DNA of 64,000 bases from Neisseria lisongii (GTDB lineage Bacteria > Pseudomonadota > Gammaproteobacteria > Burkholderiales > Neisseriaceae): assembly GCF_028463985.1 (NCBI RefSeq), contig NZ_CP116766.1:868001-932000 (forward strand), written 5' to 3'. A program made the position numbers and the translations under genes. Positions 1 through 8,182 of this stretch are shown piece by piece (position 1 is the stretch's first letter; each line of letters begins with the position of its first letter). A model generated the notes under the pieces. The model was not told where the DNA came from. It saw only the letters and a list, made by a program, of their open reading frames with translations, and made no database searches.

Positions 1-3000
1 CTGAACCTGCGGCATCTGTTGCTGAAGCAGCGGCTTTGTTTGCTTCGGTTTCAGCTTTATTCGCCTGAGTTTCAGCTTTATTGGCTTCTTCGCCAGCTTT
101 GGTTGCTGAAGCGGCTGCGGCATCTTCAGAAGTTTTAGCATTTGCTGCTGAAGCAGCGGCTTTATCAGCTTCTTCTTTAGCTTTGCCTGCTTCGGTTTCA
201 GCTTTGGTTGCAGAACCTGCCGCTGCTGTTTCAGATGCTTTGGCGTTGGTTTCAGATTCTTTAGCTTTAGTCTCAGAGTCTTTAGCATTTGCTGCTGAAG
301 CAGCGGCTTTACCTGCTTCGGTTTCAGCTTTATTCGCCTGAGTTTCAGCTTTATTGGCCTCTTCGCCAGCTTTGGTTGCTGAAGCGGCTGCGGCATCTTC
401 AGAAGTTTTAGCATTTGCTGCTGAAGCAGCGGCTTTACCTGCTTCTTCTTTAGCTTTGCCTGCTTCGGTTTCAGCTTTGGTTGCTGAACCTGCGGCATCT
501 GTTGCTGAAGCAGCGGCTTTGTTTGCTTCGGTTTCAGCTTTATTCGCCTGAGTTTCAGCTTTATTGGCTTCTTCGCCAGCTTTGGTTGCTGAAGCGGCTG
601 CGGCATCTTCAGAAGTTTTAGCATTTGCTGCTGAAGCAGCGGCTTTATCAGCTTCTTCTTTAGCTTTGCCTGCTTCGGTTTCAGCTTTGGTTGCAGAACC
701 TGCCGCTGCTGTTTCAGATGCTTTGGCGTTGGTTTCAGATTCTTTAGCTTTAGTCTCAGAGTCTTTAGCATTTGCTGCTGAAGCAGCGGCTTTGCCTGCT
801 TCGGTTTCAGCTTTATTCGCCTGAGTTTCAGCTTTATTGGCTTCTTCGCCAGCTTTGGTTGCAGAACCTGCGGCATCTGTTGCTGAAGCAGCGGCTTTGT
901 TTGCTTCGGTTTCAGCTTTATTCGCCTGAGTTTCAGCTTTATTGGCTTCTTCGCCAGCTTTGGTTGCAGAACCTGCGGCATCTGTTGCTGAAGCAGCGGC
1001 TTTGTTTGCTTCGGTTTCAGCTTTATTCGCCTGAGTTTCAGCTTTATTGGCTTCTTCGCCAGCTTTGGTTGCAGAACCTGCGGCATCTGTTGCTGAAGCA
1101 GCGGCTTTGTTTGCTTCGGTTTCAGCTTTATTCGCCTGAGTTTCAGCTTTATTGGCTTCTTCGCCAGCTTTGGTTGCAGAACCTGCGGCATCTGTTGCTG
1201 AAGCAGCGGCTTTGTTTGCTTCGGTTTCAGCTTTATTCGCCTGAGTTTCAGCTTTATTGGCTTCTTCGCCAGCTTTGGTTGCAGAACCTGCGGCATCTGT
1301 TGCTGAAGCAGCGGCTTTGTTTGCTTCGGTTTCAGCTTTATTCGCCTGAGTTTCAGCTTTATTGGCTTCTTCGCCAGCTTTGGTTGCAGAACCTGCGGCA
1401 TCTGTTGCTGAAGCAGCGGCTTTGTTTGCTTCGGTTTCAGCTTTATTCGCCTGAGTTTCAGCTTTATTGGCTTCTTCGCCAGCTTTGGTTGCAGAACCTG
1501 CGGCATCTGTTGCTGAAGCAGCGGCTTTGTTTGCTTCGGTTTCAGCTTTATTCGCCTGAGTTTCAGCTTTATTGGCTTCTTCGCCAGCTTTGGTTGCAGA
1601 ACCTGCGGCATCTGTTGCTGAAGCAGCGGCTTTGTTTGCTTCGGTTTCAGCTTTATTCGCCTGAGTTTCAGCTTTATTGGCTTCTTCGCCAGCTTTGGTT
1701 GCAGAACCTGCGGCATCTGTTGCTGAAGCAGCGGCTTTGTTTGCTTCGGTTTCAGCTTTATTCGCCTGAGTTTCAGCTTTATTGGCTTCTTCGCCAGCTT
1801 TGGTTGCAGAACCTGCGGCATCTGTTGCTGAAGCAGCGGCTTTGTTTGCTTCGGTTTCAGCTTTATTCGCCTGAGTTTCAGCTTTATTGGCTTCTTCGCC
1901 AGCTTTGGTTGCAGAACCTGCGGCATCTGTTGCTGAAGCAGCGGCTTTGTTTGCTTCGGTTTCAGCTTTATTCGCCTGAGTTTCAGCTTTATTGGCTTCT
2001 TCGCCAGCTTTGGTTGCAGAACCTGCGGCATCTGTTGCTGAAGCAGCGGCTTTGTTTGCTTCGGTTTCAGCTTTATTCGCCTGAGTTTCAGCTTTATTGG
2101 CTTCTTCGCCAGCTTTGGTTGCAGAACCTGCGGCATCTGTTGCTGAAGCAGCGGCTTTGTTTGCTTCGGTTTCAGCTTTATTCGCCTGAGTTTCAGCTTT
2201 ATTGGCTTCTTCGCCAGCTTTGGTTGCAGAACCTGCGGCATCTGTTGCTGAAGCAGCGGCTTTGTTTGCTTCGGTTTCAGCTTTATTCGCCTGAGTTTCA
2301 GCTTTATTGGCTTCTTCGCCAGCTTTGGTTGCAGAACCTGCGGCATCTGTTGCTGAAGCAGCGGCTTTGTTTGCTTCGGTTTCAGCTTTATTCGCCTGAG
2401 TTTCAGCTTTATTGGCTTCTTCGCCAGCTTTGGTTGCAGAACCTGCGGCATCTGTTGCTGAAGCAGCGGCTTTGTTTGCTTCGGTTTCAGCTTTATTCGC
2501 CTGAGTTTCAGCTTTATTGGCTTCTTCGCCAGCTTTGGTTGCAGAACCTGCGGCATCTGTTGCTGAAGCAGCGGCTTTGTTTGCTTCGGTTTCAGCTTTA
2601 TTCGCCTGAGTTTCAGCTTTATTGGCTTCTTCGCCAGCTTTGGTTGCAGAACCTGCGGCATCTGTTGCTGAAGCAGCGGCTTTGTTTGCTTCGGTTTCAG
2701 CTTTATTCGCCTGAGTTTCAGCTTTATTGGCTTCTTCGCCAGCTTTGGTTGCAGAACCTGCGGCATCTGTTGCTGAAGCAGCGGCTTTGTTTGCTTCGGT
2801 TTCAGCTTTATTCGCCTGAGTTTCAGCTTTATTGGCTTCTTCGCCAGCTTTGGTTGCAGAACCTGCGGCATCTGTTGCTGAAGCAGCGGCTTTGTTTGCT
2901 TCGGTTTCAGCTTTATTCGCCTGAGTTTCAGCTTTATTGGCTTCTTCGCCAGCTTTGGTTGCAGAACCTGCGGCATCTGTTGCTGAAGCAGCGGCTTTGT

Positions 3001-6000
3001 TTGCTTCGGTTTCAGCTTTATTCGCCTGAGTTTCAGCTTTATTGGCTTCTTCGCCAGCTTTGGTTGCAGAACCTGCGGCATCTGTTGCTGAAGCAGCGGC
3101 TTTGTTTGCTTCGGTTTCAGCTTTATTCGCCTGAGTTTCAGCTTTATTGGCTTCTTCGCCAGCTTTGGTTGCAGAACCTGCGGCATCTGTTGCTGAAGCA
3201 GCGGCTTTGTTTGCTTCGGTTTCAGCTTTATTCGCCTGAGTTTCAGCTTTATTGGCTTCTTCGCCAGCTTTGGTTGCAGAACCTGCGGCATCTGTTGCTG
3301 AAGCAGCGGCTTTGTTTGCTTCGGTTTCAGCTTTATTCGCCTGAGTTTCAGCTTTATTGGCTTCTTCGCCAGCTTTGGTTGCAGAACCTGCGGCATCTGT
3401 TGCTGAAGCAGCGGCTTTGTTTGCTTCGGTTTCAGCTTTATTCGCCTGAGTTTCAGCTTTATTGGCTTCTTCGCCAGCTTTGGTTGCAGAACCTGCGGCA
3501 TCTGTTGCTGAAGCAGCGGCTTTGTTTGCTTCGGTTTCAGCTTTATTCGCCTGAGTTTCAGCTTTATTGGCTTCTTCGCCAGCTTTGGTTGCAGAACCTG
3601 CGGCATCTGTTGCTGAAGCAGCGGCTTTGTTTGCTTCGGTTTCAGCTTTATTCGCCTGAGTTTCAGCTTTATTGGCTTCTTCGCCAGCTTTGGTTGCAGA
3701 ACCTGCGGCATCTGTTGCTGAAGCAGCGGCTTTGTTTGCTTCGGTTTCAGCTTTATTCGCCTGAGTTTCAGCTTTATTGGCTTCTTCGCCAGCTTTGGTT
3801 GCAGAACCTGCGGCATCTGTTGCTGAAGCAGCGGCTGCTGTTGCTGAGTTTGCAGCTGCTGTTGCTGAGTTTGCCGCTGCTGTCTCTGATGCTTTAGCAT
3901 TAGTTTCAGAAACTTTTGCGTTCGCTGCTGAACCTGCGGCTTCTTTTGCAGCTGCTATGGCTTGATTTGCTGCGGTTTTGGTTTCATCTAAGCGGGTTTT
4001 GAAGTTGTCTGAAACCCCATAAATCACTTTACCGCTTGCATCGGTTGTTACTTTCAGATCTTCTGTTGCACCAAAGGTGATGGTGTCTTCGCTACCTAAA
4101 GACCAAGTTTTTGCATCGCCAGTCGTATTAGCTTTTTCAGTTTCATTATTGGCTACTTTAAATTTAAAGGTTGTATTGTTAACCTTGTTGAGTGCAGTAG
4201 TTGCTGTTGTTTGAGCTGCTGCTGCTGCATTATTTGCCTGAGTTGCAGATGTTTGTGCAGCATTTGCTGTTCTTTGAGCCCCAGCTGCTGCAGTATTAGC
4301 TTGATTTGCAGATGTTTGTGCAGCATCTGCTGTTGTTTGAGCATTGTTTGCAGCAGTTCTAACTTCTGCTACCGATTCATTTACTGCAGTAATTGCATCG
4401 TTAATTGCAGTGGCAACCGTTGTTGCGGTGGTTAAGCCTGCAACATTAGCAGCACTACCGCCTGTTGCAGAGGCCTTTCCGTTTGTAACGGTGATGCCTT
4501 GGGTTTTTACATCAAATTTCACGTCAGAAGCGTTATTGCCGTCTGAAACCACTGCTGTGGTGTAAGCGCCGTTGGTGAAATTAACTTTGCCGTTGTTGTT
4601 GATGCGGGATTTGTTAGCACCATTTTGTGCGATATTAAAGCCAACATTATTGGCAACATGATAAAGCTGGCTGCCGTTTACCGCATCGGTAGAATCAGCG
4701 CTGATCTTGCCTGCTGCTACATTTTGAATTTGGCGTTCTTTGCCTGCAGCCCCCACAGAAACTACGCCGTTATCTGTAGCTGGAACACCAGCAAAAGCAA
4801 CAGGCGTGCCGTCAGTGCCCTGGTCATTTTTGGTAGCAAGCTGTTTTGCATTATCACCTATATTTACCGCATCGGTTACCGAGTTTGCACCAAGAGCAAC
4901 AGAAAATTTGTGTGTTGCTGATGCGTTGTTACCGATGGCAACGGCTCGTTCAGCCGTTGCACTGGCACGACCAGCAACAGCATCACCATCTGCACTACCG
5001 ATAGCAATGGATCGATTGCCAGTTGCTGAAGCTCGACCGCCCACAGCAACGGAATAGTCGATTGCATTGGATAAATAGCCCAAAGAAGTCGCACCTGCAC
5101 CAGCACTTGCCCCCGTACCGAATGCAGAAGAAATGCCGCCATTTGCTGTTGCACCATAACCTACGGCAGTGGTATTCCACTCCTGTGCTTTAGCATTGCC
5201 ACCGATGGCGACAGTGCTCGCCTTTGCCGCTTGGGCATTACCACCAATGGCAATCGCCGCATCGTTCAGGGCTTTGGCGTTGGCACCGATGGCAATCAGA
5301 TTGGTTGGCGTTTTGTCGCCAGATTTTGTATCGTTTTGCACTGTTGCACCAGTACCGATAGCAATACCGTTCACAGCATCAGACACAGCACCGTTACCGA
5401 TCGCCGTAGTGCTTGCCCATTTTGCAGAAGCACCACCCAAAGCAATAGCGTTATTGCCTGTTGCATTTGCACCCGCACCGATGGCGGTAGCATTAACGCC
5501 GTTACTTACGCTGCTAAGACCTACTGCAGCTGCGCCTGCGCCTGTTGCATTTGCGCTTGAACCGATAGCTGTGGTATTTGCACCATTGCCCAAGCTGCCA
5601 TTACCCAATACTGCTGCACCTGCACCTGTTGCATTTGCACCTGCACCGATTGCGGTAGCATTAACGCCGTTACTCACGCTGCTAAGACCTACTGCAGCTG
5701 CGCCTGCGCCTGTTGCATTTGCGCTTGAACCGATAGCTGTGGTATTTGCACCATTGCCCAAGCTGCCATTACCCAATACTGCTGCACCTGCACCCGTAGC
5801 ATTCGCCCCAGCACCGATGGCTGTGGCATTGACGCCATTACTTACGCTGCTAAGACCAAAAGCGGATGCACCTGTACCTGTTGCGTTTGCGCCAGAACCG
5901 ATTGCAGATGCGTTAGCACTACCTGCAACTGCATCTGCACCGAAAGCAGATGCTTTTATTGCTGCTGCATTTGCACCACCACCTACCGCAGTCGCACGCT

Positions 6001-6517
6001 CGCCGTTTGTTCTGGCATTATAGCCCATTGCAACTGCAGTTATGCCTGTTGCATTGGCAGTGCCAATCGCAATAGCTCCATTGCCATTTGCTTTATTAAG
6101 ATTCTTACCACCACCAATGGCAATGGTATTGGCATCACCGCTTGCTTCTGATTTAGCGCCAATAGCAAGACCATCTACTGTTGAATACTTTATTATCCCT
6201 GCTGTGGTCGCAGCACCAGTAACAGTAACAGGACGACCCGCTACTGTTGATATTCCTCGAGCAGTTACAGGTATGCTAGAAATATCAAAATTACTATTGT
6301 CATTGGTACTTGAAATCGCCGCATAACTTTGCCCCGCCAAGCCTAAGCCCAACGCTAGTGAAACCGATATTTCGGTTAATGAAAAACGACTATCAGCAAC
6401 ATCGGTTGCTTTTTGATTTGATGAAACGCTTGATTTAACTCGTCCTTTTGCTAATTCAGAAACAGCAACCCAAGTTTTTGTAGCATGATTGAATACGACG
6501 CGGAAGATTTTATTCAT
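1..6517 (-). CDS. Trimeric autotransporter adhesin (YadA/Hia type), N-terminal 2172 residues, C-terminus beyond window
   Basis: Type V secreted surface adhesin. The minus frame is open from the ATG at 6517 to the window edge. Residues 1-25 (MNKIFRVVFNHATKTWVAVS...) are the extended signal peptide region typical of large autotransporters, followed by a hydrophobic stretch ending near GQSYA. Residues about 65-550 form a YadA-like head of 14-residue repeats of the type AIGxxAxAxGxxAxALG. A neck/insert region with DAVNGSQLYHVANN follows, then an Ala/Thr/Asn coiled-coil stalk (about residues 700-2172) built mostly of 35-residue units. The C-terminal beta-barrel anchor must lie left of position 1. 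A Shine-Dalgarno-like AAGGG sits about 12 bases upstream of the start. Likely role, from the family: trimeric adhesion to host surfaces or other cells. Confidence 0.93.
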   Translation of the reverse strand, partial: MNKIFRVVFNHATKTWVAVSELAKGRVKSSVSSNQKATDVADSRFSLTEISVSLALGLGLAGQSYAAISSTNDNSNFDISSIPVTARGISTVAGRPVTVTGAATTAGIIKYSTVDGLAIGAKSEASGDANTIAIGGGKNLNKANGNGAIAIGTANATGITAVAMGYNARTNGERATAVGGGANAAAIKASAFGADAVAGSANASAIGSGANATGTGASAFGLSSVSNGVNATAIGAGANATGAGAAVLGNGSLGNGANTTAIGSSANATGAGAAAVGLSSVSNGVNATAIGAGANATGAGAAVLGNGSLGNGANTTAIGSSANATGAGAAAVGLSSVSNGVNATAIGAGANATGNNAIALGGASAKWASTTAIGNGAVSDAVNGIAIGTGATVQNDTKSGDKTPTNLIAIGANAKALNDAAIAIGGNAQAAKASTVAIGGNAKAQEWNTTAVGYGATANGGISSAFGTGASAGAGATSLGYLSNAIDYSVAVGGRASATGNRSIAIGSADGDAVAGRASATAERAVAIGNNASATHKFSVALGANSVTDAVNIGDNAKQLATKNDQGTDGTPVAFAGVPATDNGVVSVGAAGKERQIQNVAAGKISADSTDAVNGSQLYHVANNVGFNIAQNGANKSRINNNGKVNFTNGAYTTAVVSDGNNASDVKFDVKTQGITVTNGKASATGGSAANVAGLTTATTVATAINDAITAVNESVAEVRTAANNAQTTADAAQTSANQANTAAAGAQRTANAAQTSATQANNAAAAAQTTATTALNKVNNTTFKFKVANNETEKANTTGDAKTWSLGSEDTITFGATEDLKVTTDASGKVIYGVSDNFKTRLDETKTAANQAIAAAKEAAGSAANAKVSETNAKASETAAANSATAAANSATAAAASATDAAGSATKAGEEANKAETQANKAETEANKAAASATDAAGSATKAGEEANKAETQANKAETEANKAAASATDAAGSATKAGEEANKAETQANKAETEANKAAASATDAAGSATKAGEEANKAETQANKAETEANKAAASATDAAGSATKAGEEANKAETQANKAETEANKAAASATDAAGSATKAGEEANKAETQANKAETEANKAAASATDAAGSATKAGEEANKAETQANKAETEANKAAASATDAAGSATKAGEEANKAETQANKAETEANKAAASATDAAGSATKAGEEANKAETQANKAETEANKAAASATDAAGSATKAGEEANKAETQANKAETEANKAAASATDAAGSATKAGEEANKAETQANKAETEANKAAASATDAAGSATKAGEEANKAETQANKAETEANKAAASATDAAGSATKAGEEANKAETQANKAETEANKAAASATDAAGSATKAGEEANKAETQANKAETEANKAAASATDAAGSATKAGEEANKAETQANKAETEANKAAASATDAAGSATKAGEEANKAETQANKAETEANKAAASATDAAGSATKAGEEANKAETQANKAETEANKAAASATDAAGSATKAGEEANKAETQANKAETEANKAAASATDAAGSATKAGEEANKAETQANKAETEANKAAASATDAAGSATKAGEEANKAETQANKAETEANKAAASATDAAGSATKAGEEANKAETQANKAETEANKAAASATDAAGSATKAGEEANKAETQANKAETEANKAAASATDAAGSATKAGEEANKAETQANKAETEANKAAASATDAAGSATKAGEEANKAETQANKAETEANKAAASATDAAGSATKAGEEANKAETQANKAETEANKAAASATDAAGSATKAGEEANKAETQANKAETEANKAAASATDAAGSATKAGEEANKAETQANKAETEANKAAASATDAAGSATKAGEEANKAETQANKAETEANKAAASATDAAGSATKAGEEANKAETQANKAETEAGKAAASAANAKDSETKAKESETNAKASETAAAGSATKAETEAGKAKEEADKAAASAANAKTSEDAAAASATKAGEEANKAETQANKAETEANKAAASATDAAGSATKAETEAGKAKEEAGKAAASAANAKTSEDAAAASATKAGEEANKAETQANKAETEAGKAAASAANAKDSETKAKESETNAKASETAAAGSATKAETEAGKAKEEADKAAASAANAKTSEDAAAASATKAGEEANKAETQANKAETEANKAAASATDAAGS
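75..856 (-). repeat. Higher-order repeats in adhesin stalk (483-bp period)
   Basis: Next to the simple 105-bp array, toward the C-terminus of the protein, is a longer composite unit. The segments starting at 81 and at 564 are the same over about 260 bases (one substitution near the end), giving a 483-bp period, and a shortened variant starts at 354. They mix the 105-bp motif with stretches encoding SETKAKESETNAKAS-like sequence. Probably formed by unequal recombination among stalk repeats. Confidence 0.85.
857..3836 (-). repeat. Tandem array of 105-bp units in the adhesin stalk (28 units plus a partial)
   Basis: From 857 the same 105-bp unit recurs with exact 105-bp spacing up to 3797, with no difference seen between units on reading. 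Each encodes a 35-residue segment containing ATKAGEEANKAET, QANKAETEANKAA and ASATDAA. The unit length is a multiple of three, so gain or loss of copies keeps the frame and only changes stalk length. Confidence 0.95.
5466..5801 (-). repeat. 168-bp tandem duplication in the adhesin head
   Basis: Two copies of a 168-bp unit (56 residues, four head repeats of 14 residues) lie side by side, and a third partial, more diverged copy follows to about 5850. They encode head motifs such as NATAIGAGANATGAGAA. The two copies differ at only a few bases, indicating recent in-frame duplication. Confidence 0.8.
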
Positions 6518-6639
6518 TTTAAAAGAAACCCTTATTAGCTCGATTTAATTATCAATATGAAAAAAGTTTGACGTATTTTAACTGATATTTACCGAAAATT
6601 GTTGAAATAAATTCTTATCAAATCAAAAATATAAACCGA

Positions 6640-6887
6640 TATAGTGCATTCACTCAAAAAAAAAGCAAATCAGCAAGTTAAAGATGGTTCGATAAATTTT
6701 CTCAACGACAAATAACACACCAAGTAATCTTTATCCGTCATTCCAGCGGAAGTTAGAATCCATATCGGTGGAGTAGGTAACTGTTTTTTTCTTTACAATT
6801 TCTGAATCTGAAAGATAGATTCAGAATTCCGTCAGAATAACAGGCATATTTGAAAATCATATAGATTATTTAAGTGAATTCACTATA
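6640..6887. mobile_element. MITE-like element with TATAGTGMATTCAC ends
   Basis: A 248-bp AT-rich stretch is bounded by 14-base inverted ends, TATAGTGCATTCAC at 6640 and GTGAATTCACTATA ending at 6887 (one mismatch). It has no coding capacity and contains smaller palindromic pieces (GAATCTGAAAGATAGATTC). The ends resemble the TATAGTGGATT termini of Correia elements, the neisserial MITEs. The rest of the 620-bp gap 6518-7137 holds the AT-rich promoter side of the adhesin gene, a single AG-DUS at about 7013, and the peroxidase promoter. Confidence 0.5.
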
Positions 6888-7098
6888 GGTTGGCTCTGTT
6901 TTTTGAATTATTCTCATCAACAACCAAGCGTTTAAAAATAAAATTTTCAAATATAATCAATATTTTGTTATTATAATTATTTATTAAAAATACTGTTCAA
7001 GATCCGCAACAGGCCGTCTGAAAATGGGGGAAACGTATTTCCGTGCAGCCAAAAACGGGACGGGCTATTGAAGCATACCGATATAAAACCAAATGGTT

Positions 7099-7104
7099 TA
7101 TAAT
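7099..7104 (+). promoter_or_regulatory. Promoter -10 (TATAAT) of the peroxidase gene
   Basis: A perfect TATAAT lies 33 bases before the ATG at 7138. An in-frame ATG at 7093 falls on this box, which argues that the downstream ATG is the real start. Confidence 0.55.
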
Positions 7105-7137
7105 GCGGGCTTTGTTATTTTTTACGGAAGCCGAACC

Positions 7138-8040
7138 ATGAATCCTCAAAGTGCCATTATTCCGGACCACTGCAAAGCCGCTGTGTTTATCGAGGCGGAT
7201 ATCCGTGTCGGACAGCTTGAAACGGTTAAAGCCGCCTGCCGCCAAAGTATTGCGCTGACCGAACACCTGCAGCAGCGTTTTGAGGGTTGCGCTTTGGGGG
7301 CAACGATTGGGTTTGGCGACGGGGCATGGAAGGCGTTCGGCCATCACAAGGAAGGCGGCGAGTTGAAGCCGTTTCGTGCTTTGGGCGGCGGTTTGGCTCC
7401 GGCAACGCAGCATGATTTGCTGATTCATGTTCAGGCTTTGCAGTTTGATGCGGCGTTTGCGCTGGCGCAGGAGATGCTGGCGCTGTTTGGTGAGAGTGTT
7501 ACTGTCGTTACGGAAGAGCACGGCTACCGTCTGTATCAGGAACGGGGGTTGGACGGTTTTGTGGACGGTACGGAAAATCCGCAAGATGAAAAGGTTGCGC
7601 AAACGGCGCTGATTCCTGCCGGCAGGCCGGATGCGGGCGGGAGTTATGTTTTGCTGCAAAAATATCTGCATGATCTGAAAAAATGGGACGCTCAAGGCGT
7701 TGCCAAACAGGAGGCGTGTATCGGCCGTACCAAGGATGGCGATGAGGAACTGGATAAAAGCGCGCGCCTGCCCGATTCGCATTTGGGACGGGTGGATTTG
7801 AAAGAAAACGGTGCGGGGCTGAAAATCGTCCGCCGCAGTCTGCCTTTCGGTAAAATCAGCGGTGAACACGGGCTGATGTTTTTGGCCTACTGCCACACGC
7901 TCTATAATATCGAGGCGCAGCTTTTGAGTATGTTCGGCGGGCGGGACGGGCAAACCGATTTGGTGTTGAAACATCTGGCAACCGCTGTTTCCGGTGCGTA
8001 TTATTATGCGCCGCCGCTGGAGCGTTTGGGCAGGCTTTGA
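7138..8040 (+). CDS. Dyp-type (dye-decolourising) heme peroxidase, YfeX-like
   Basis: 300-residue cytoplasmic heme peroxidase. The family signature GFVDGTENP is present at about residue 145, containing the Asp used in peroxide activation, and the C-terminal half keeps the conserved YNIEAQL/LSMFGG region preceded by the heme-pocket segment. Length fits the short P/B-type family without a Tat signal. Substrate is unknown from sequence; relatives oxidise dyes, and a heme or porphyrin role has been proposed. Start chosen at 7138 with ACGGAAG upstream. It stands alone between the adhesin and recB. Confidence 0.9.
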   Translation: MNPQSAIIPDHCKAAVFIEADIRVGQLETVKAACRQSIALTEHLQQRFEGCALGATIGFGDGAWKAFGHHKEGGELKPFRALGGGLAPATQHDLLIHVQALQFDAAFALAQEMLALFGESVTVVTEEHGYRLYQERGLDGFVDGTENPQDEKVAQTALIPAGRPDAGGSYVLLQKYLHDLKKWDAQGVAKQEACIGRTKDGDEELDKSARLPDSHLGRVDLKENGAGLKIVRRSLPFGKISGEHGLMFLAYCHTLYNIEAQLLSMFGGRDGQTDLVLKHLATAVSGAYYYAPPLERLGRL

Positions 8041-8182
8041 AGTTTCTGCCCGTATCCGTCAGAGGCCGTCTGAAAATGCTGTTTCTGCCAAGCGGGAAAA
8101 GTGGTTTTCAGACGGCCTTTGATGTGGAAAATACGCCGTTTCCGCTATATGATGATGTTTTCCGTTTTCCGGACCGACTGCC

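Noticed and set aside
772..3897. 1041-codon plus-strand open frame of 35-residue repeats
   Set aside because: It is the antisense shadow of the 105-bp repeats of the adhesin gene; no start signals, and the minus frame has signal peptide, head and stalk.
5169..6023. 284-codon plus-strand frame rich in Ala/Pro
   Set aside because: Antisense of the adhesin head repeats.
7093..7137. Upstream start for the peroxidase
   Set aside because: The ATG at 7093 coincides with the -10 box and the extra residues do not resemble the family.
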